Positions 40,315-51,959 are shown, counted from the stretch's first letter. The stretch: 64,000 nt of DNA from Sulfuricaulis sp. (GCF_024653915.1 NZ_JANLGY010000003.1:30394-94393), one strand, 5' to 3'. A program made the numbers and translations. Notes: generated by a model not told the origin, from the letters alone.

Positions 40315-40956
40315 ATGAAACGATTTTTAGGCGGCTGTTTGATGGCTCTGTTCCTGCTTCCGGGACTGGCCCAGGCTGGATTCGAGGAAGGAAAGCACTA
40401 TATGGTCCTGCCCTTTCCGGCGGCGGTCGAGACCGACGACAAAATTGAGGTGCGGGAATTTTTCTGGTACGGCTGTCCGCATTGCTATGTGCTGGAGCCA
40501 GTACTGGCGAAATGGCTGAAGAAAATACCCGCCAACGCGCAATTCGTGCGCTCCCCCGGCACTGCCCCGCGCTGGGTGATTCATGGCCAAGCCTATTACA
40601 CCTTTGAGGCAATGGGCGCGCTGGAAAAACTGCACGGCGCTTTTTTCAAGGCGGTGCAGGAGCAGCCGGGAGCGTTCAATGACGAAAAGGCCATTGCCGG
40701 TTTCGTCACGAGCCACGGCGTGGCCCGCAAGAAATTCGACGAGGCATTTAATTCATTCGGCGTGCGCCTGAAACTGGAGAAGGCGAAGCAACTCAACCAG
40801 GACCTGAACATCAGTTCCGTGCCCGCGATCGTGGTGGATGGAAAATACATGACTACCAGCGCCATGGCCGGCGGCGAAGACGCCATGTTGAAATTGCTGG
40901 ATCACCTGATCGGCAAGGCTGCCAAGGAACGCAAGAAAAAACCGGCAAAAAAGTAG
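40315..40956 (+). CDS. dsbA: Thiol:disulfide interchange protein DsbA
   Basis: DsbA introduces disulfide bonds into periplasmic proteins. The 213-residue precursor has a signal peptide (1-21, ending AQA), the redox-active Cys54-Pro-His-Cys57 in FFWYGCPHCY, and the cis-proline loop SSVPAIVVDG. A lysine-rich tail (KERKKKPAKK) ends the protein, which is unusual. A GGAG about eight bases before the ATG supports the start. Oxidising function is inferred from the CPHC sequence. Confidence 0.95.
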   Translation: MKRFLGGCLMALFLLPGLAQAGFEEGKHYMVLPFPAAVETDDKIEVREFFWYGCPHCYVLEPVLAKWLKKIPANAQFVRSPGTAPRWVIHGQAYYTFEAMGALEKLHGAFFKAVQEQPGAFNDEKAIAGFVTSHGVARKKFDEAFNSFGVRLKLEKAKQLNQDLNISSVPAIVVDGKYMTTSAMAGGEDAMLKLLDHLIGKAAKERKKKPAKK

Positions 40957-41128
40957 CAGTTAAAGTGACGGCGTAACGCCACGGTCGCACCGGTTTTCCC
41001 CGCGCTGCTGGCAGGTTTCTCGCGGGGTTACCGCGTATTCTGTCACGGGCAGGGAGTGTCGCGCCTGCTAAGCTAGGGTGGAGTGGCACGCCGGCCACTT
41101 CCCCGGTTTCCGGCGATCTCGGGCTGTC

Positions 41129-43996
41129 ATGGATAGAAAGCAGACGAACAACACCACCAAGGATCAAAGCCTGAGCGCCCGCTGGCGATCCTCGATGCTG
41201 GCGGACGGCAACGCCGCGTATCTTGAGGAGCTCTACGAGCAGTTTTTACACGATCCCGCCTCCGTGCCTTCCGACTGGCGCATTTACTTCGGGAGCCTGC
41301 CGCGTGTCGATGGCGTGGAGCGGGATGTTTCCCATTCCGACGTGCGTGAGGAATTCCGCCAGATCGCACATCGCCGTCCACTGCCGGCCAGCGCCGCCCG
41401 CGAGGTGCCACGAGCCGCGCCGGCCGAGTCCGCGCACAACCAGGTCAAGGTACTGCAGCTGATCAATGCCTATCGCTATCGCGCGCACCAGATAGCGATG
41501 CTCGATCCGCTCGGGCTGCGGGAACCACCAAACATCCCCGAGCTCGACCCGCGTTATTACGGATTGGGCGATCCCGAACTCGACGTGGTTTTCGAGACCG
41601 GTTCGCTGGTGGGATCCCGACAGGCTACGTTGCGTGAAATTCTCGCGCAGCTGCGTTCCACCTACGCTTCCACGATCGGCATCGAATACATGCACATCAA
41701 CGACACGGCGGAAAAGCGCTGGCTGCAGAGCGGGATCGAGAGCGTCCGCGGCGCACCCGCGTATCCTCCCGAGACGCGGCGAAATTTGCTCGAGCGGTTG
41801 ACCGCGGCCGAAGGTATCGAGCACTTCCTGCATACCAAATACGTTGGACAGAAGCGTTTTTCACTCGAGGGCGCCGAAAGCCTGATTCCGTTGCTGGATG
41901 AGGTGATTCAGCGTTCCGGCGCGAACGGAACGAAAGAGGTGATCATTGGCATGGCGCACCGCGGGCGGCTCAACGTGCTGGTCAATATCCTGGGCAAGAG
42001 CCCGGCCGAATTGTTCCGCGAGTTTGAGGGCAAGGCACAATCGAGTGGCGGTACCGGCGACGTGAAATACCACCTGGGCTATTCCTCTGACATCGGCACC
42101 GAAGGCGGTGCCGTGCACGTGGCGCTCGCGTTCAACCCGTCGCATCTCGAAATCGTCGGACCGGTGGTGCAGGGCTCGGTGCGGGCGCGGCAGGAACGGC
42201 GTCAGGACAGTCGCGGCAATCGCGTGTTGCCCGTGGTAATCCACGGCGACGCCGCCTTCGCTGGTCAAGGCGTGGTGATGGAAACTTTCAACATGTCGCA
42301 GTCACGCGGGTATGCAACCAAGGGCACTATTCATGTCGTGATTAACAACCAGATTGGATTCACCACGAGTCACCAGCAGGACGCTCGCTCCACGCTCTAC
42401 TGCACAGACGTTGCCAAGATGGTGGGTGCGCCGATATTTCACGTCAACGGTGACGATCCCGAGGCGGTGCTGCTGGTCACGCAAATCGCCCTCGACTACC
42501 GCATGACCTTTCACAAGGATGTTGTGATCGATCTCTACAGTTACCGCCGTCATGGCCATTCCGAGGCCGACGAGCCGACCGTGACCCAGCCGCTGATGTA
42601 CCGGCGTATCCGCGAGCTGGTGACAACGCGCGCCCTCTATGCCGGGAAACTAACTCAGGCTGGCGTTGTTACCGAGAACGCGGCCGCTGTCATGGGTCGG
42701 GAATATCAAGCGCGGCTGGACTCCGGCAATAATGTTGCGCCGCATCACGTCAGCCGGGAAACCGCGGAATACGACTACCTCGCTGATTGGACCCCTTACG
42801 TGAATGGTCGCTGCGATCCCTCCACCCACACACACAGCAGTCTCGAGACCATCCGTTCCCTGACCGAAAAGATGTTGCATGTTCCGGAAGGGTTGGAACT
42901 GCATCCGCAGGTGGCCAAAATTTACGACGCCCGACGCAAAATGGCGGCCGGCGCGCTACCGCTGGACTGGGGTTTCGCCGAAAATCTTGCCTATGCCACG
43001 CTGCTGCAGGACGGTTATGGCGTGCGTCTATCCGGTCAGGATTCGGGGCGCGGCACCTTTTTTCATCGCCACGCCGTGGTGCATAACCAAAAGGACGGCA
43101 CGGCCTACGTGCCGCTGCGCAATCTTTACGAAGGCCAGCCGCGTTTTCTGGTGATCAATTCGCTGCTGTCGGAAGAAGCAGTGCTGGCCTTCGAATACGG
43201 TTATGCCACCACCGATCCTCGCACGCTCACCATCTGGGAGGCGCAGTTCGGCGACTTCGCCAACAATGCCCAGGTGGTGATCGACCAGTTCATTGTGTCC
43301 GGGGAGCAGAAATGGAACCGGCTCTGCGGGATAGTGTTATTTCTGCCGCACGGATTTGAAGGCCAGGGTCCGGAACATTCCTCGGCGCGGCTGGAGCGCT
43401 ACCTGCAGCTCTGCGCCCAGCAGAATATGTTCGTGTGTGTGCCGACTACCCCGGCGCAATTTTTTCATCTGCTCCGGCGCCAGATGCTCTGGTCCTGCCG
43501 CAAGCCGCTCGTGGTCATGACACCCAAAAGCCTGTTGCGCCACCGCGGTTCGGTGAGCAGTCTTGAGGATCTGACGCAGGGGCGTTTCAAGGCGGTTCTG
43601 CCCGAAGCGGATGAGCTCGATAACAAGTCGGTGAAAGAACTCATCTTCTGTAGCGGCAAAATATATTTCGATCTCATCGAGCGCCGCGAAGCGCTCAAGC
43701 GCCTCGATGTCGCGATCCTGCGCATCGAGCAGCTTTACCCGTTCCCGGAAGAGGATTTGAAACACGAGATGGCGAAATATCCCAACGCCGGCCGTTTCAT
43801 CTGGTGCCAGGAAGAGGGACAGAACAAGGGTGCGTGGTATCAGATTCAGCATCATCTGCGGCGCATCGTTCCGCCGGCAGCGACCCTGGAATATCATGGC
43901 CGGCCTTTGTCCGCCGCCCCGGCGGTGGGCAGCTACCAGCTGCACATCACCCAATTGCATGAACTGCTCGACCAGGCGCTGGGGCAGATGACATGA
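41129..43996 (+). CDS. sucA: 2-oxoglutarate dehydrogenase E1 component
   Basis: SucA is the thiamine-diphosphate-dependent decarboxylase of the 2-oxoglutarate dehydrogenase complex. The 955-residue protein begins with the E2-binding segment (NAAYLEELYEQFLHDPASVP). Catalytic-core landmarks are IGMAHRGRLNVLVN, SAFNPSHLE-like ALAFNPSHLEIVGPVVQG, GDAAFAGQGVV, VINNQIGFTT and YRRHGHSEADEP. I start at the ATG at 41129; an earlier in-frame ATG adds 17 unrelated residues. sucB follows after 18 bp, and lpd after that, giving a full complex in one operon. Confidence 0.97.
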   Translation: MDRKQTNNTTKDQSLSARWRSSMLADGNAAYLEELYEQFLHDPASVPSDWRIYFGSLPRVDGVERDVSHSDVREEFRQIAHRRPLPASAAREVPRAAPAESAHNQVKVLQLINAYRYRAHQIAMLDPLGLREPPNIPELDPRYYGLGDPELDVVFETGSLVGSRQATLREILAQLRSTYASTIGIEYMHINDTAEKRWLQSGIESVRGAPAYPPETRRNLLERLTAAEGIEHFLHTKYVGQKRFSLEGAESLIPLLDEVIQRSGANGTKEVIIGMAHRGRLNVLVNILGKSPAELFREFEGKAQSSGGTGDVKYHLGYSSDIGTEGGAVHVALAFNPSHLEIVGPVVQGSVRARQERRQDSRGNRVLPVVIHGDAAFAGQGVVMETFNMSQSRGYATKGTIHVVINNQIGFTTSHQQDARSTLYCTDVAKMVGAPIFHVNGDDPEAVLLVTQIALDYRMTFHKDVVIDLYSYRRHGHSEADEPTVTQPLMYRRIRELVTTRALYAGKLTQAGVVTENAAAVMGREYQARLDSGNNVAPHHVSRETAEYDYLADWTPYVNGRCDPSTHTHSSLETIRSLTEKMLHVPEGLELHPQVAKIYDARRKMAAGALPLDWGFAENLAYATLLQDGYGVRLSGQDSGRGTFFHRHAVVHNQKDGTAYVPLRNLYEGQPRFLVINSLLSEEAVLAFEYGYATTDPRTLTIWEAQFGDFANNAQVVIDQFIVSGEQKWNRLCGIVLFLPHGFEGQGPEHSSARLERYLQLCAQQNMFVCVPTTPAQFFHLLRRQMLWSCRKPLVVMTPKSLLRHRGSVSSLEDLTQGRFKAVLPEADELDNKSVKELIFCSGKIYFDLIERREALKRLDVAILRIEQLYPFPEEDLKHEMAKYPNAGRFIWCQEEGQNKGAWYQIQHHLRRIVPPAATLEYHGRPLSAAPAVGSYQLHITQLHELLDQALGQMT

Positions 43997-44014
43997 TTCT
44001 CCGCGGAGACCACC

Positions 44015-46671
<2,657 letters not shown>

Positions 46672-46706
46672 AACCTTAACGCGTCAAAGTGTGGTGCGGG
46701 GGAAGT

Positions 46707-48713
46707 TCAGCCTTTCTTTTTGCTGGAACGGCGTGTTGATTTGCCCTTTTTCTTGTGCGGCGCCCCGGATGCTTTCTTGATGCTGCACTTTCCCATCCGG
46801 ATGGCTTGCCAGTCCTTCAGCAGGTCGGTGAACGTCTCGGTCGCGAGCGGCTCGCTGCAGAAGTAACCCTGGATGATGTCGCAGCCCTGGTTACGCAAGT
46901 ACCCGAGTTGTTCGCTGGTTTCGACGCCCTCGCCGATCACCTTCATGCCGAGCGTGTGGGCCATGACGATGATGGCGCGCACGATGCCCGCACCATAGCG
47001 GTCGTGGGCGATGTCCTTCACGAAGCTGCGATCGATTTTCAGGAAATCGATCGGGAAACGCTTGAGGTAACTCAGTGACGAATAGCCGGTGCCGAAGTCG
47101 TCGAGGGAGATCATCACGCCCAGGTCCTTCAGTTCTTTCAGGATCGCGACCGCCGATTCCATGTCCTGCATCAGCAGGCTTTCGGTCAGTTCGAGATCGA
47201 GATTCCGGGGTTCCAGGCCGGTTTCCCCGAGAGCCCGTTTGACGACTTCCGCGAAATCTTTTTGCTGCAGTTGCTTGCTCGAGAGATTCACCGCCACGTG
47301 CAGGGCCGGGAAGCCGGTCGCGTGCCAGACCTTGACCTGGGCACAGGCGGTACGCAGCACCCATTCGCCGATGGGCACGATCAGGCCGGTTTCCTCGGCA
47401 AGCGGAATGAATTCCATCGGCGGGATCAGCCCGCATTCCGGGTGCTGCCAGCGCAACAGCGCCTCCATGCCCACGATGAGCCCGCTCTGCATGTTCACCA
47501 GCGGCTGATAGTGCAGCACGAATTCCTCGCGCTCCAGCGCGCGCCGCATACCGGTCTCCAGTTCGAGTTGGCGCGCGGCGCGGGCATTGAGTTCCGCGGT
47601 GTAGAACTGGAAATTGTTCCGCCCCAGCGACTTGGCGTGGTACATGGCGGTGTCGGCGTTTTTCAGCAGATTCTCGGTGTTGTTGTCGTCGAAGGGATAG
47701 AGCGTGATGCCGATGGAGGGCGACGCGAACAGGTCGCGCCCGGCGATGCGGAACGGCGGTATGAACTGATCCAGAATTTTCTGCGCCACGCGTGTCACGT
47801 CGTTAATATGCGCAATATTGCCCAGTATCAGGATGAATTCGTCCCCGCCCAGTCGTGAGATGGAATCGCCGGGACGCAAGCTGGCCTTCAGGCGCACAGC
47901 GACTTCTTTCAGCAGCGCGTCACCCACGTCATGCCCGAGGGTGTCGTTGATGTTCTTGAAGCGGTCGAGATCGAGAAACATGACGGCGACCAGGCGGTCG
48001 CGGCTTTCGGCCTCCAGCATGGCACGGGAAAGACTGTCGTTGATCTGCTGGCGATTGGGCAGGCCGGTGAGCGAATCGTAAAAGGCGAGATTGTGCAGGC
48101 GCTCCTGCACCTGTCGGTGTTCGGTAACGTCCTGAACCGTCCCGATCATGCGGATCGGTTTGCCGTTTTCATCGAAAGTGACCTCGGCCTGTTCGTGCAC
48201 GATGCGCTCCGTGCCGTCGGGCCGCACGATGCGGTGGTCGATGCTGTAGGGTTCCTTCTCGTGCATGGCCTTGTTGACCGCGTCGATGACGGATTGCCGG
48301 TTGTCCGGATGCACGAAACTCAGGAATGCCTCATAGGTCGCGTCGAACTGTTGCGGTGTGAGGCCGAAAATGCGGTAGATTTCGTCGGACCAGTGCAGCT
48401 CGTTGGTGACGATGTTCCAATCCCAGTTGCCGAGATGCGCGATGCGCTGGGCGCGTGCCAGGCTCGCCTCGCTCTCGCGCAACGTCTCCATTGTCTGCAT
48501 GCGCTCGGTGATGTCCTGGATGATGGCGACAAACACGGGCGGTGACTCGGCGCGCGAGAGGTGCAGTTGCACCTCCACCGGGTAAAGCGAGCCGTCCTTG
48601 CACTGGTGCACGGTCTCGAACACCACCCGGCCGGTGTCGTCCCGCCACAGCGGCGCGATCAGGGAATCGAATTTCTCGCGCGTAAAGTCCGGCTTGATGT
48701 CCAGCGGTGTCAT
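46707..48713 (-). CDS. PAS-GGDEF-EAL protein, downstream half of a split gene
   Basis: This 668-residue frame holds the end of one PAS domain, a complete PAS domain (PAS fold with GNWDWNIVTNELHWSDEIYRI as a landmark in part), a GGDEF domain with RLGGDEFILIL and an EAL domain with GMEALLRWQHPE. Both catalytic motifs are intact, so a c-di-GMP cyclase/phosphodiesterase is expected. A basic tail (KKKGKSTRRSSKKKG) ends it. The frame is continuous with the gene upstream except for one TAG at 48759-48761, and no good ribosome-binding site precedes its first ATG. It is probably the 3' part of one broken gene. Confidence 0.85.
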   Translation of the reverse strand: MTPLDIKPDFTREKFDSLIAPLWRDDTGRVVFETVHQCKDGSLYPVEVQLHLSRAESPPVFVAIIQDITERMQTMETLRESEASLARAQRIAHLGNWDWNIVTNELHWSDEIYRIFGLTPQQFDATYEAFLSFVHPDNRQSVIDAVNKAMHEKEPYSIDHRIVRPDGTERIVHEQAEVTFDENGKPIRMIGTVQDVTEHRQVQERLHNLAFYDSLTGLPNRQQINDSLSRAMLEAESRDRLVAVMFLDLDRFKNINDTLGHDVGDALLKEVAVRLKASLRPGDSISRLGGDEFILILGNIAHINDVTRVAQKILDQFIPPFRIAGRDLFASPSIGITLYPFDDNNTENLLKNADTAMYHAKSLGRNNFQFYTAELNARAARQLELETGMRRALEREEFVLHYQPLVNMQSGLIVGMEALLRWQHPECGLIPPMEFIPLAEETGLIVPIGEWVLRTACAQVKVWHATGFPALHVAVNLSSKQLQQKDFAEVVKRALGETGLEPRNLDLELTESLLMQDMESAVAILKELKDLGVMISLDDFGTGYSSLSYLKRFPIDFLKIDRSFVKDIAHDRYGAGIVRAIIVMAHTLGMKVIGEGVETSEQLGYLRNQGCDIIQGYFCSEPLATETFTDLLKDWQAIRMGKCSIKKASGAPHKKKGKSTRRSSKKKG

Positions 48714-48758
48714 GTGCGCGAGTTCTTCCGCGCTGTACCCCAGATTGCGTCGCGCCCC

Positions 48759-48761
48759 CTA
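48759..48761 (-). other. In-frame amber codon splitting a GAF-PAS-GGDEF-EAL gene
   Basis: The reverse strand reads FVQVN, TAG, then GARRNLGYSAEELAH in the same frame, which is a continuous PAS domain apart from the stop. The 15 codons from here to the next ATG (48713) keep that frame. One base change from a sense codon such as AAG, GAG or CAG would explain it. Sequencing error, genuine decay and amber suppression cannot be told apart here. Confidence 0.8.
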
Positions 48762-50465
48762 GTTGACCTGTACAAAGCGCAGGGTTTCGGCGTTGATCAC
48801 GTAGATTTCATTGGAAGATTTGTCGAGAATGCGGCCCAGGCGCAACACGGTGTCTTCGGTTTTTTTGCGGTCGGTGATGTCCTCGGAGATGCCGAGCAGG
48901 TAAAGCGGCTTTCCCGCCTCATCCAGAATCGGGATTTTTTTGGTGTGCAGGATGCGCACGCCTTTGTGGCGGGTGTGAATGGATTCCTCGGGGACATCAT
49001 GGAACTGGCCGCTATTTAGAACCTGCTTGTCCTTGGCGGTGAAAAAATCCGCCTCTTCCTTGGTGAAGAAGTCGTAATCGCTCTTGCCGAGCATCTCGTC
49101 GCGGGAATAGCCGAGCAATTCCTCGGCGGCCTTGTTGAAGCGCACGAACCGCAGGTCTTTTGCATCCTTGACGAACAGCATGTTGGGGAGATTCTCGACC
49201 ACGGAATTGAGGAATGTCTGCATGCGTCGGTTTTCGTTTTCGGCCAGCACGTGCGCGGTGATGTCCTTGCCGGTGGAAACGAAATGCGTGATGTTTCCAT
49301 TTTCGTCCTTAAGCGGCGTGATGGTTTTCTGCTCGTAGAACAGCTCGCCGTTTTTCCGGCGGTTGATGAACACGTCGCGGAACGTCTGGCCGCTCCGGAC
49401 GGTCTCCCACAGGTGCTGATAAAACGCCGGCTCGTGTTTCCCGGACTTGACGATATTCGATTTTTTGCCCAGCGTCTCTTCCCGGCTGAAACCCGTGGTT
49501 TCTTCGTAGGCCGGGTTCACGTACTGGATGATGCCGTCGCGGTCGGTGATGATCACGGAGTCTGCTGTCTGCTCGATGGCGCTTGAGAGCTTCCGCGTCT
49601 CGGCTTCCGCTTGCTTGCGTTCGGTGATATCGCGCAAGAACACCAGGCCCGCGGGCTTTCCCTGCCAGACGGTGGCGGCGGCGCTGATTTCCATCGGAAC
49701 GCGCTTGCCATCTTTGGCCACGAATACCGTTTCATACTGGTTGGGGACGTGATGGCCTGTCATGCGCTTGCGGAACAACTCGGTCACCCGCTCCTGCTCG
49801 TCAGGGTGAACAATGTCCTTGATCGTGGTCTGCAGCAGTTCATCGATGCGGTACCCCAGCATCTCCGCGATCCGCCGGTTGGCAAAGACATGTCGGCCGG
49901 CCCGATTGACCAGAATGCCTTCATCGGCGTTTTCCGCGAGTGATCTCAGGTTTGTCTCGCTCGCACGCAGCATCTCTTCCGCCTGTATGCGCTCGATCTC
50001 CGCCGCGGCACGCGAGGTGCAGATCCGCAGGACGGATTTCACCGGCTCCTCGTCGGGCATGGCCTGGCTGTGCATCACCGCGAGCAGCCCGAGCGGCTGC
50101 TGGGCCGAGCCGAACAGCGGATGGCCGATGTAGCTCTCGATCCCCATCTCCACCAGCATGTGGTCTTCGGGGAACAGGTTGCGAATATCGCGGGGATAGT
50201 GGCAGGGCTCCCTGCCGACGACGTTTTCGCACGGGGTGCCGTGGAGTTGGTAGCTGAAGTTCTGCCCGATCTCGCCGCGGACGCACACGGCCATGACATG
50301 GATGCGATTGGGGTCGTCGGCATCCAGCCGGCCGATAAAAGCAAAATCCGCTTCCAGCGTCTGGCACAGAGCCGCCACGAGGTGGCGGAAGAATTCTTCT
50401 CCGCTCGCCATCGAAATCGCCTGCGCGATCTCGCGCAATATGATGTCGCTTGAATGTGGGCTCAT
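48759..50465 (-). CDS. GAF-PAS sensor, upstream half of a split gene
   Basis: The 568-residue frame begins with a GAF domain (about 15-165), followed by three complete PAS/PAC units (about 172-290, 293-415 and 425-540), each ending near a DITERK- or DITAH-like segment. It then enters a fourth PAS domain that is cut by the TAG. It lacks any output domain by itself; the GGDEF and EAL domains are in the continuation at 46707-48713. Together the two parts would form a protein of about 1,252 residues that senses several signals and adjusts c-di-GMP. The start is the ATG at 50463-50465. Confidence 0.85.
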   Translation of the reverse strand: MSPHSSDIILREIAQAISMASGEEFFRHLVAALCQTLEADFAFIGRLDADDPNRIHVMAVCVRGEIGQNFSYQLHGTPCENVVGREPCHYPRDIRNLFPEDHMLVEMGIESYIGHPLFGSAQQPLGLLAVMHSQAMPDEEPVKSVLRICTSRAAAEIERIQAEEMLRASETNLRSLAENADEGILVNRAGRHVFANRRIAEMLGYRIDELLQTTIKDIVHPDEQERVTELFRKRMTGHHVPNQYETVFVAKDGKRVPMEISAAATVWQGKPAGLVFLRDITERKQAEAETRKLSSAIEQTADSVIITDRDGIIQYVNPAYEETTGFSREETLGKKSNIVKSGKHEPAFYQHLWETVRSGQTFRDVFINRRKNGELFYEQKTITPLKDENGNITHFVSTGKDITAHVLAENENRRMQTFLNSVVENLPNMLFVKDAKDLRFVRFNKAAEELLGYSRDEMLGKSDYDFFTKEEADFFTAKDKQVLNSGQFHDVPEESIHTRHKGVRILHTKKIPILDEAGKPLYLLGISEDITDRKKTEDTVLRLGRILDKSSNEIYVINAETLRFVQVN

Positions 50466-50494
50466 GTGCGTCTTACTGTTACCTATGGGCTACG

Positions 50495-50512
50495 CCGCAC
50501 CGTACGGTGCGG
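50495..50512. promoter_or_regulatory. Perfect 18-bp palindrome upstream of the GAF-PAS gene
   Basis: CCGCACCGTACGGTGCGG lies 30 bp before the sensor gene start on the reverse strand. Its position fits an operator or a hairpin in the 5' leader. No known regulator consensus is recognised. Confidence 0.5.
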
Positions 50513-50746
50513 GGTTCCGCTGTTTTCCCCGGTCAAGTGGAATTGACTCCGGTACCGATGCCGGTTTCTGGTTTTGTGTCACCCTGTTCCAGTGGCTTTC
50601 CCCTAAAAAATTTGTATGGGTATATGCAAACTTTAGACCAGTTTCATATGGCTCCGCCTGTGCAAAAAGGGTATTGGGAACATCCCTGATTTAGGGGAAT
50701 AACAGCGTTGAAGTTGGTCAGAGCCTTCGAATACCTTCGAGGAACT

Positions 50747-50791
50747 CCATATAAAACATAAGCCCCGCAAGGGGGCTTATGTTTTATATGG
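50747..50791 (-). terminator. Long perfect inverted repeat (20-bp arms) next to a tRNA remnant
   Basis: The left arm (50747-50766) and right arm (50772-50791) are perfectly complementary with a five-base loop, and the central part AAGCCCC/GGGGCTT resembles the tRNA-Arg terminator hairpin. The last three bases of the right arm are the CCA end of the tRNA fragment on the reverse strand. It probably began as the terminator of a now broken tRNA copy. Confidence 0.6.
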
Positions 50792-50807
50792 GGCGCCCGA
50801 GAGGATT
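50789..50807 (-). pseudogene. tRNA 3'-end fragment
   Basis: The reverse strand reads AATCCTCTCGGGCGCCCCA, matching the T-stem, acceptor strand, discriminator and CCA of the intact tRNA-Arg at 51032 in 17 of 19 positions. The similarity stops inside the T-loop. It is directly followed by a terminator-like hairpin, as is the intact gene, so it is probably the surviving end of a duplicated tRNA unit. Confidence 0.6.
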
Positions 50808-50989
50808 ACTCGGCCGTTACGGGCTTCGCCCCTTCGGGGCCAGTGTCGCTGCGCTCCGCTGTCCAAATTGCATCCTCGACTCCGCAATCGGTGCATCCCT
50901 GCGCCGCTCCTCACCCTCGGCGGATTTGCCGAACCTCTGGATTTATGAAAAATCGGTCAGTGGTTCGAAACCATCAACGACCGTAACCC

Positions 50990-51029
50990 AAAGCAAAAAA
51001 AGCCCCCGCGTGGGGGCTTTTTTTGCTTT
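50990..51029 (-). terminator. Terminator of tRNA-Arg, 18-bp perfect stem
   Basis: AAAGCAAAAAAAGCCCCC (50990-51007) and its exact complement (51012-51029) flank a four-base loop. The GC core followed by a T-run on either strand makes it a strong, bidirectional intrinsic terminator. It starts three bases after the tRNA CCA on the reverse strand. Confidence 0.85.
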
Positions 51030-51031
51030 GA

Positions 51032-51108
51032 TGGCGCGCCCTAGAGGATTCGAACCTCTGACCTTCAGCGTCGGAGGCTGACGCTCTATCCAGCTGAGCT
51101 AAGGGCGC
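51032..51108 (-). tRNA. tRNA-Arg (anticodon CCG)
   Basis: The reverse strand folds into a complete 77-base cloverleaf. The acceptor GCGCCCT pairs with AGGGCGC, and the D-arm is GCTCAGCTGGATAGAGC. The anticodon stem TCAGC/GCTGA encloses the loop CTCCGAC with anticodon CCG. The T-arm is AGAGGTTCGAATCCTCT, and the CCA end is encoded. It reads CGG codons. Broken tRNA pieces flank it on both sides. Confidence 0.96.
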
Positions 51109-51186
51109 TTATTTTGACAATGGTAACACTCGAATCATCCAGTCCCCGGAGTGCATGCGTCAACGGGCTTCCGGGAACCTCCGATT

Positions 51187-51208
51187 TACCCAGCTGAGCT
51201 AAGGGTGT
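51187..51208 (-). pseudogene. tRNA 5'-end fragment
   Basis: The reverse strand reads ACACCCTTAGCTCAGCTGGG, matching the acceptor 5' strand and D-arm of tRNA-Arg in 18 of 20 positions, then diverges before the D-stem closes. It lies 79 bp upstream of the intact tRNA, on the same strand. Together with the 3' fragment on the other side it suggests a former tandem array. Confidence 0.6.
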
Positions 51209-51406
51209 TGATAAGGATTTGATCTTGATCATTTCCCGGGCGCAGCGGAGAGGCAAGAATACCTGTCGCAGTAGACAGCGTCTATCCTGAGTAATGAGGG
51301 GATTTTTTCAAAACGAATATTAGGCTATACTAATACGGCTAAATTCTGGGTTCCGCCGTTCGGCGGGTAGAAACTTCAACATACCAAACGTGAGTAAAGG
51401 TAAATC

Positions 51407-51925
51407 ATGACTGATCGTGCATTCTGGAAATCTTTTTCGGGCCTGATCGCCGCCCTGGTGGCGTTGACGGTCGTTATTTTTATTCTTGCGCAGATGGTTG
51501 GCGGCAGGCCGGCTAAGCCGGTTGAAGCCACGGCCGATGCCAAGGCCGTCGCCGAGCGTATCAAGCCGGTGGGTGAGTTGACCGTTGGTACGGCGCCGAC
51601 GGAAAAAGTTGCCAGCTCTTCGAATCGGGTGATGGACGCCATCATTCCTTCCGCGAATGCGGCAGGTGCGGAGGACAAGGGCAAGAAAATCTATGATGCT
51701 TCCTGCATGGCATGCCATGCGGCCGGTGTTGCCGGCGCGCCGAAGCTGGGTGACAAGGCGAATTGGGGCCCACGCATTGCACAGGGTGCCGACACGCTGC
51801 ACACACATGCCATCAAGGGCTACCAGGGCAAAGCCGGCATGATGCCTCCCAAGGGTGGCAACATGAGCCTCAAGGACGAAGACGTGAAGGCGGCCGTGGA
51901 CTACATGGTTGGCGCAGCGAAGTAA
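51407..51925 (+). CDS. Membrane-anchored cytochrome c5
   Basis: The 172-residue protein has an N-terminal transmembrane anchor (residues 11-31), an Ala/Lys/Glu-rich linker, and a C-terminal class I cytochrome c domain (about 85-172). The heme motif is CMACH and the distal Met ligand lies in GKAGMMPPKGG. The linker-plus-domain layout resembles cytochrome c5 electron carriers of gammaproteobacteria. A weak GTAAAGG lies ahead of the ATG. An intrinsic terminator follows, so it is probably a single-gene unit. Confidence 0.93.
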   Translation: MTDRAFWKSFSGLIAALVALTVVIFILAQMVGGRPAKPVEATADAKAVAERIKPVGELTVGTAPTEKVASSSNRVMDAIIPSANAAGAEDKGKKIYDASCMACHAAGVAGAPKLGDKANWGPRIAQGADTLHTHAIKGYQGKAGMMPPKGGNMSLKDEDVKAAVDYMVGAAK

Positions 51926-51959
51926 TATTCGTATTTAGTGTTTGTAAAAAGATGTTTGT

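Larger units (their letters stand above)
50466..51406. other. 940-bp region without a protein gene, centred on tRNA-Arg
   Basis: No protein-coding gene is credible here; short open frames have no family likeness. From left to right the stretch holds an 18-bp palindrome, a 20-bp-arm hairpin overlapping a broken tRNA 3' end, a GC-rich spacer, a second long hairpin, the intact tRNA-Arg, a broken tRNA 5' end, and the leader of the cytochrome gene (about 51215-51406). In that leader I see no clear promoter. Confidence 0.7.

Noticed and set aside
50293..50694. Forward open frames around the start of the GAF-PAS gene
   Set aside because: They overlap the coding strand of the sensor gene or the tRNA spacer, and their translations have no recognisable domain.
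50940..50970. Second tRNA suggested by a GGTTCGAAACC-like motif
   Set aside because: The T-stem does not pair over five bases and no acceptor or anticodon arm can be built around it.
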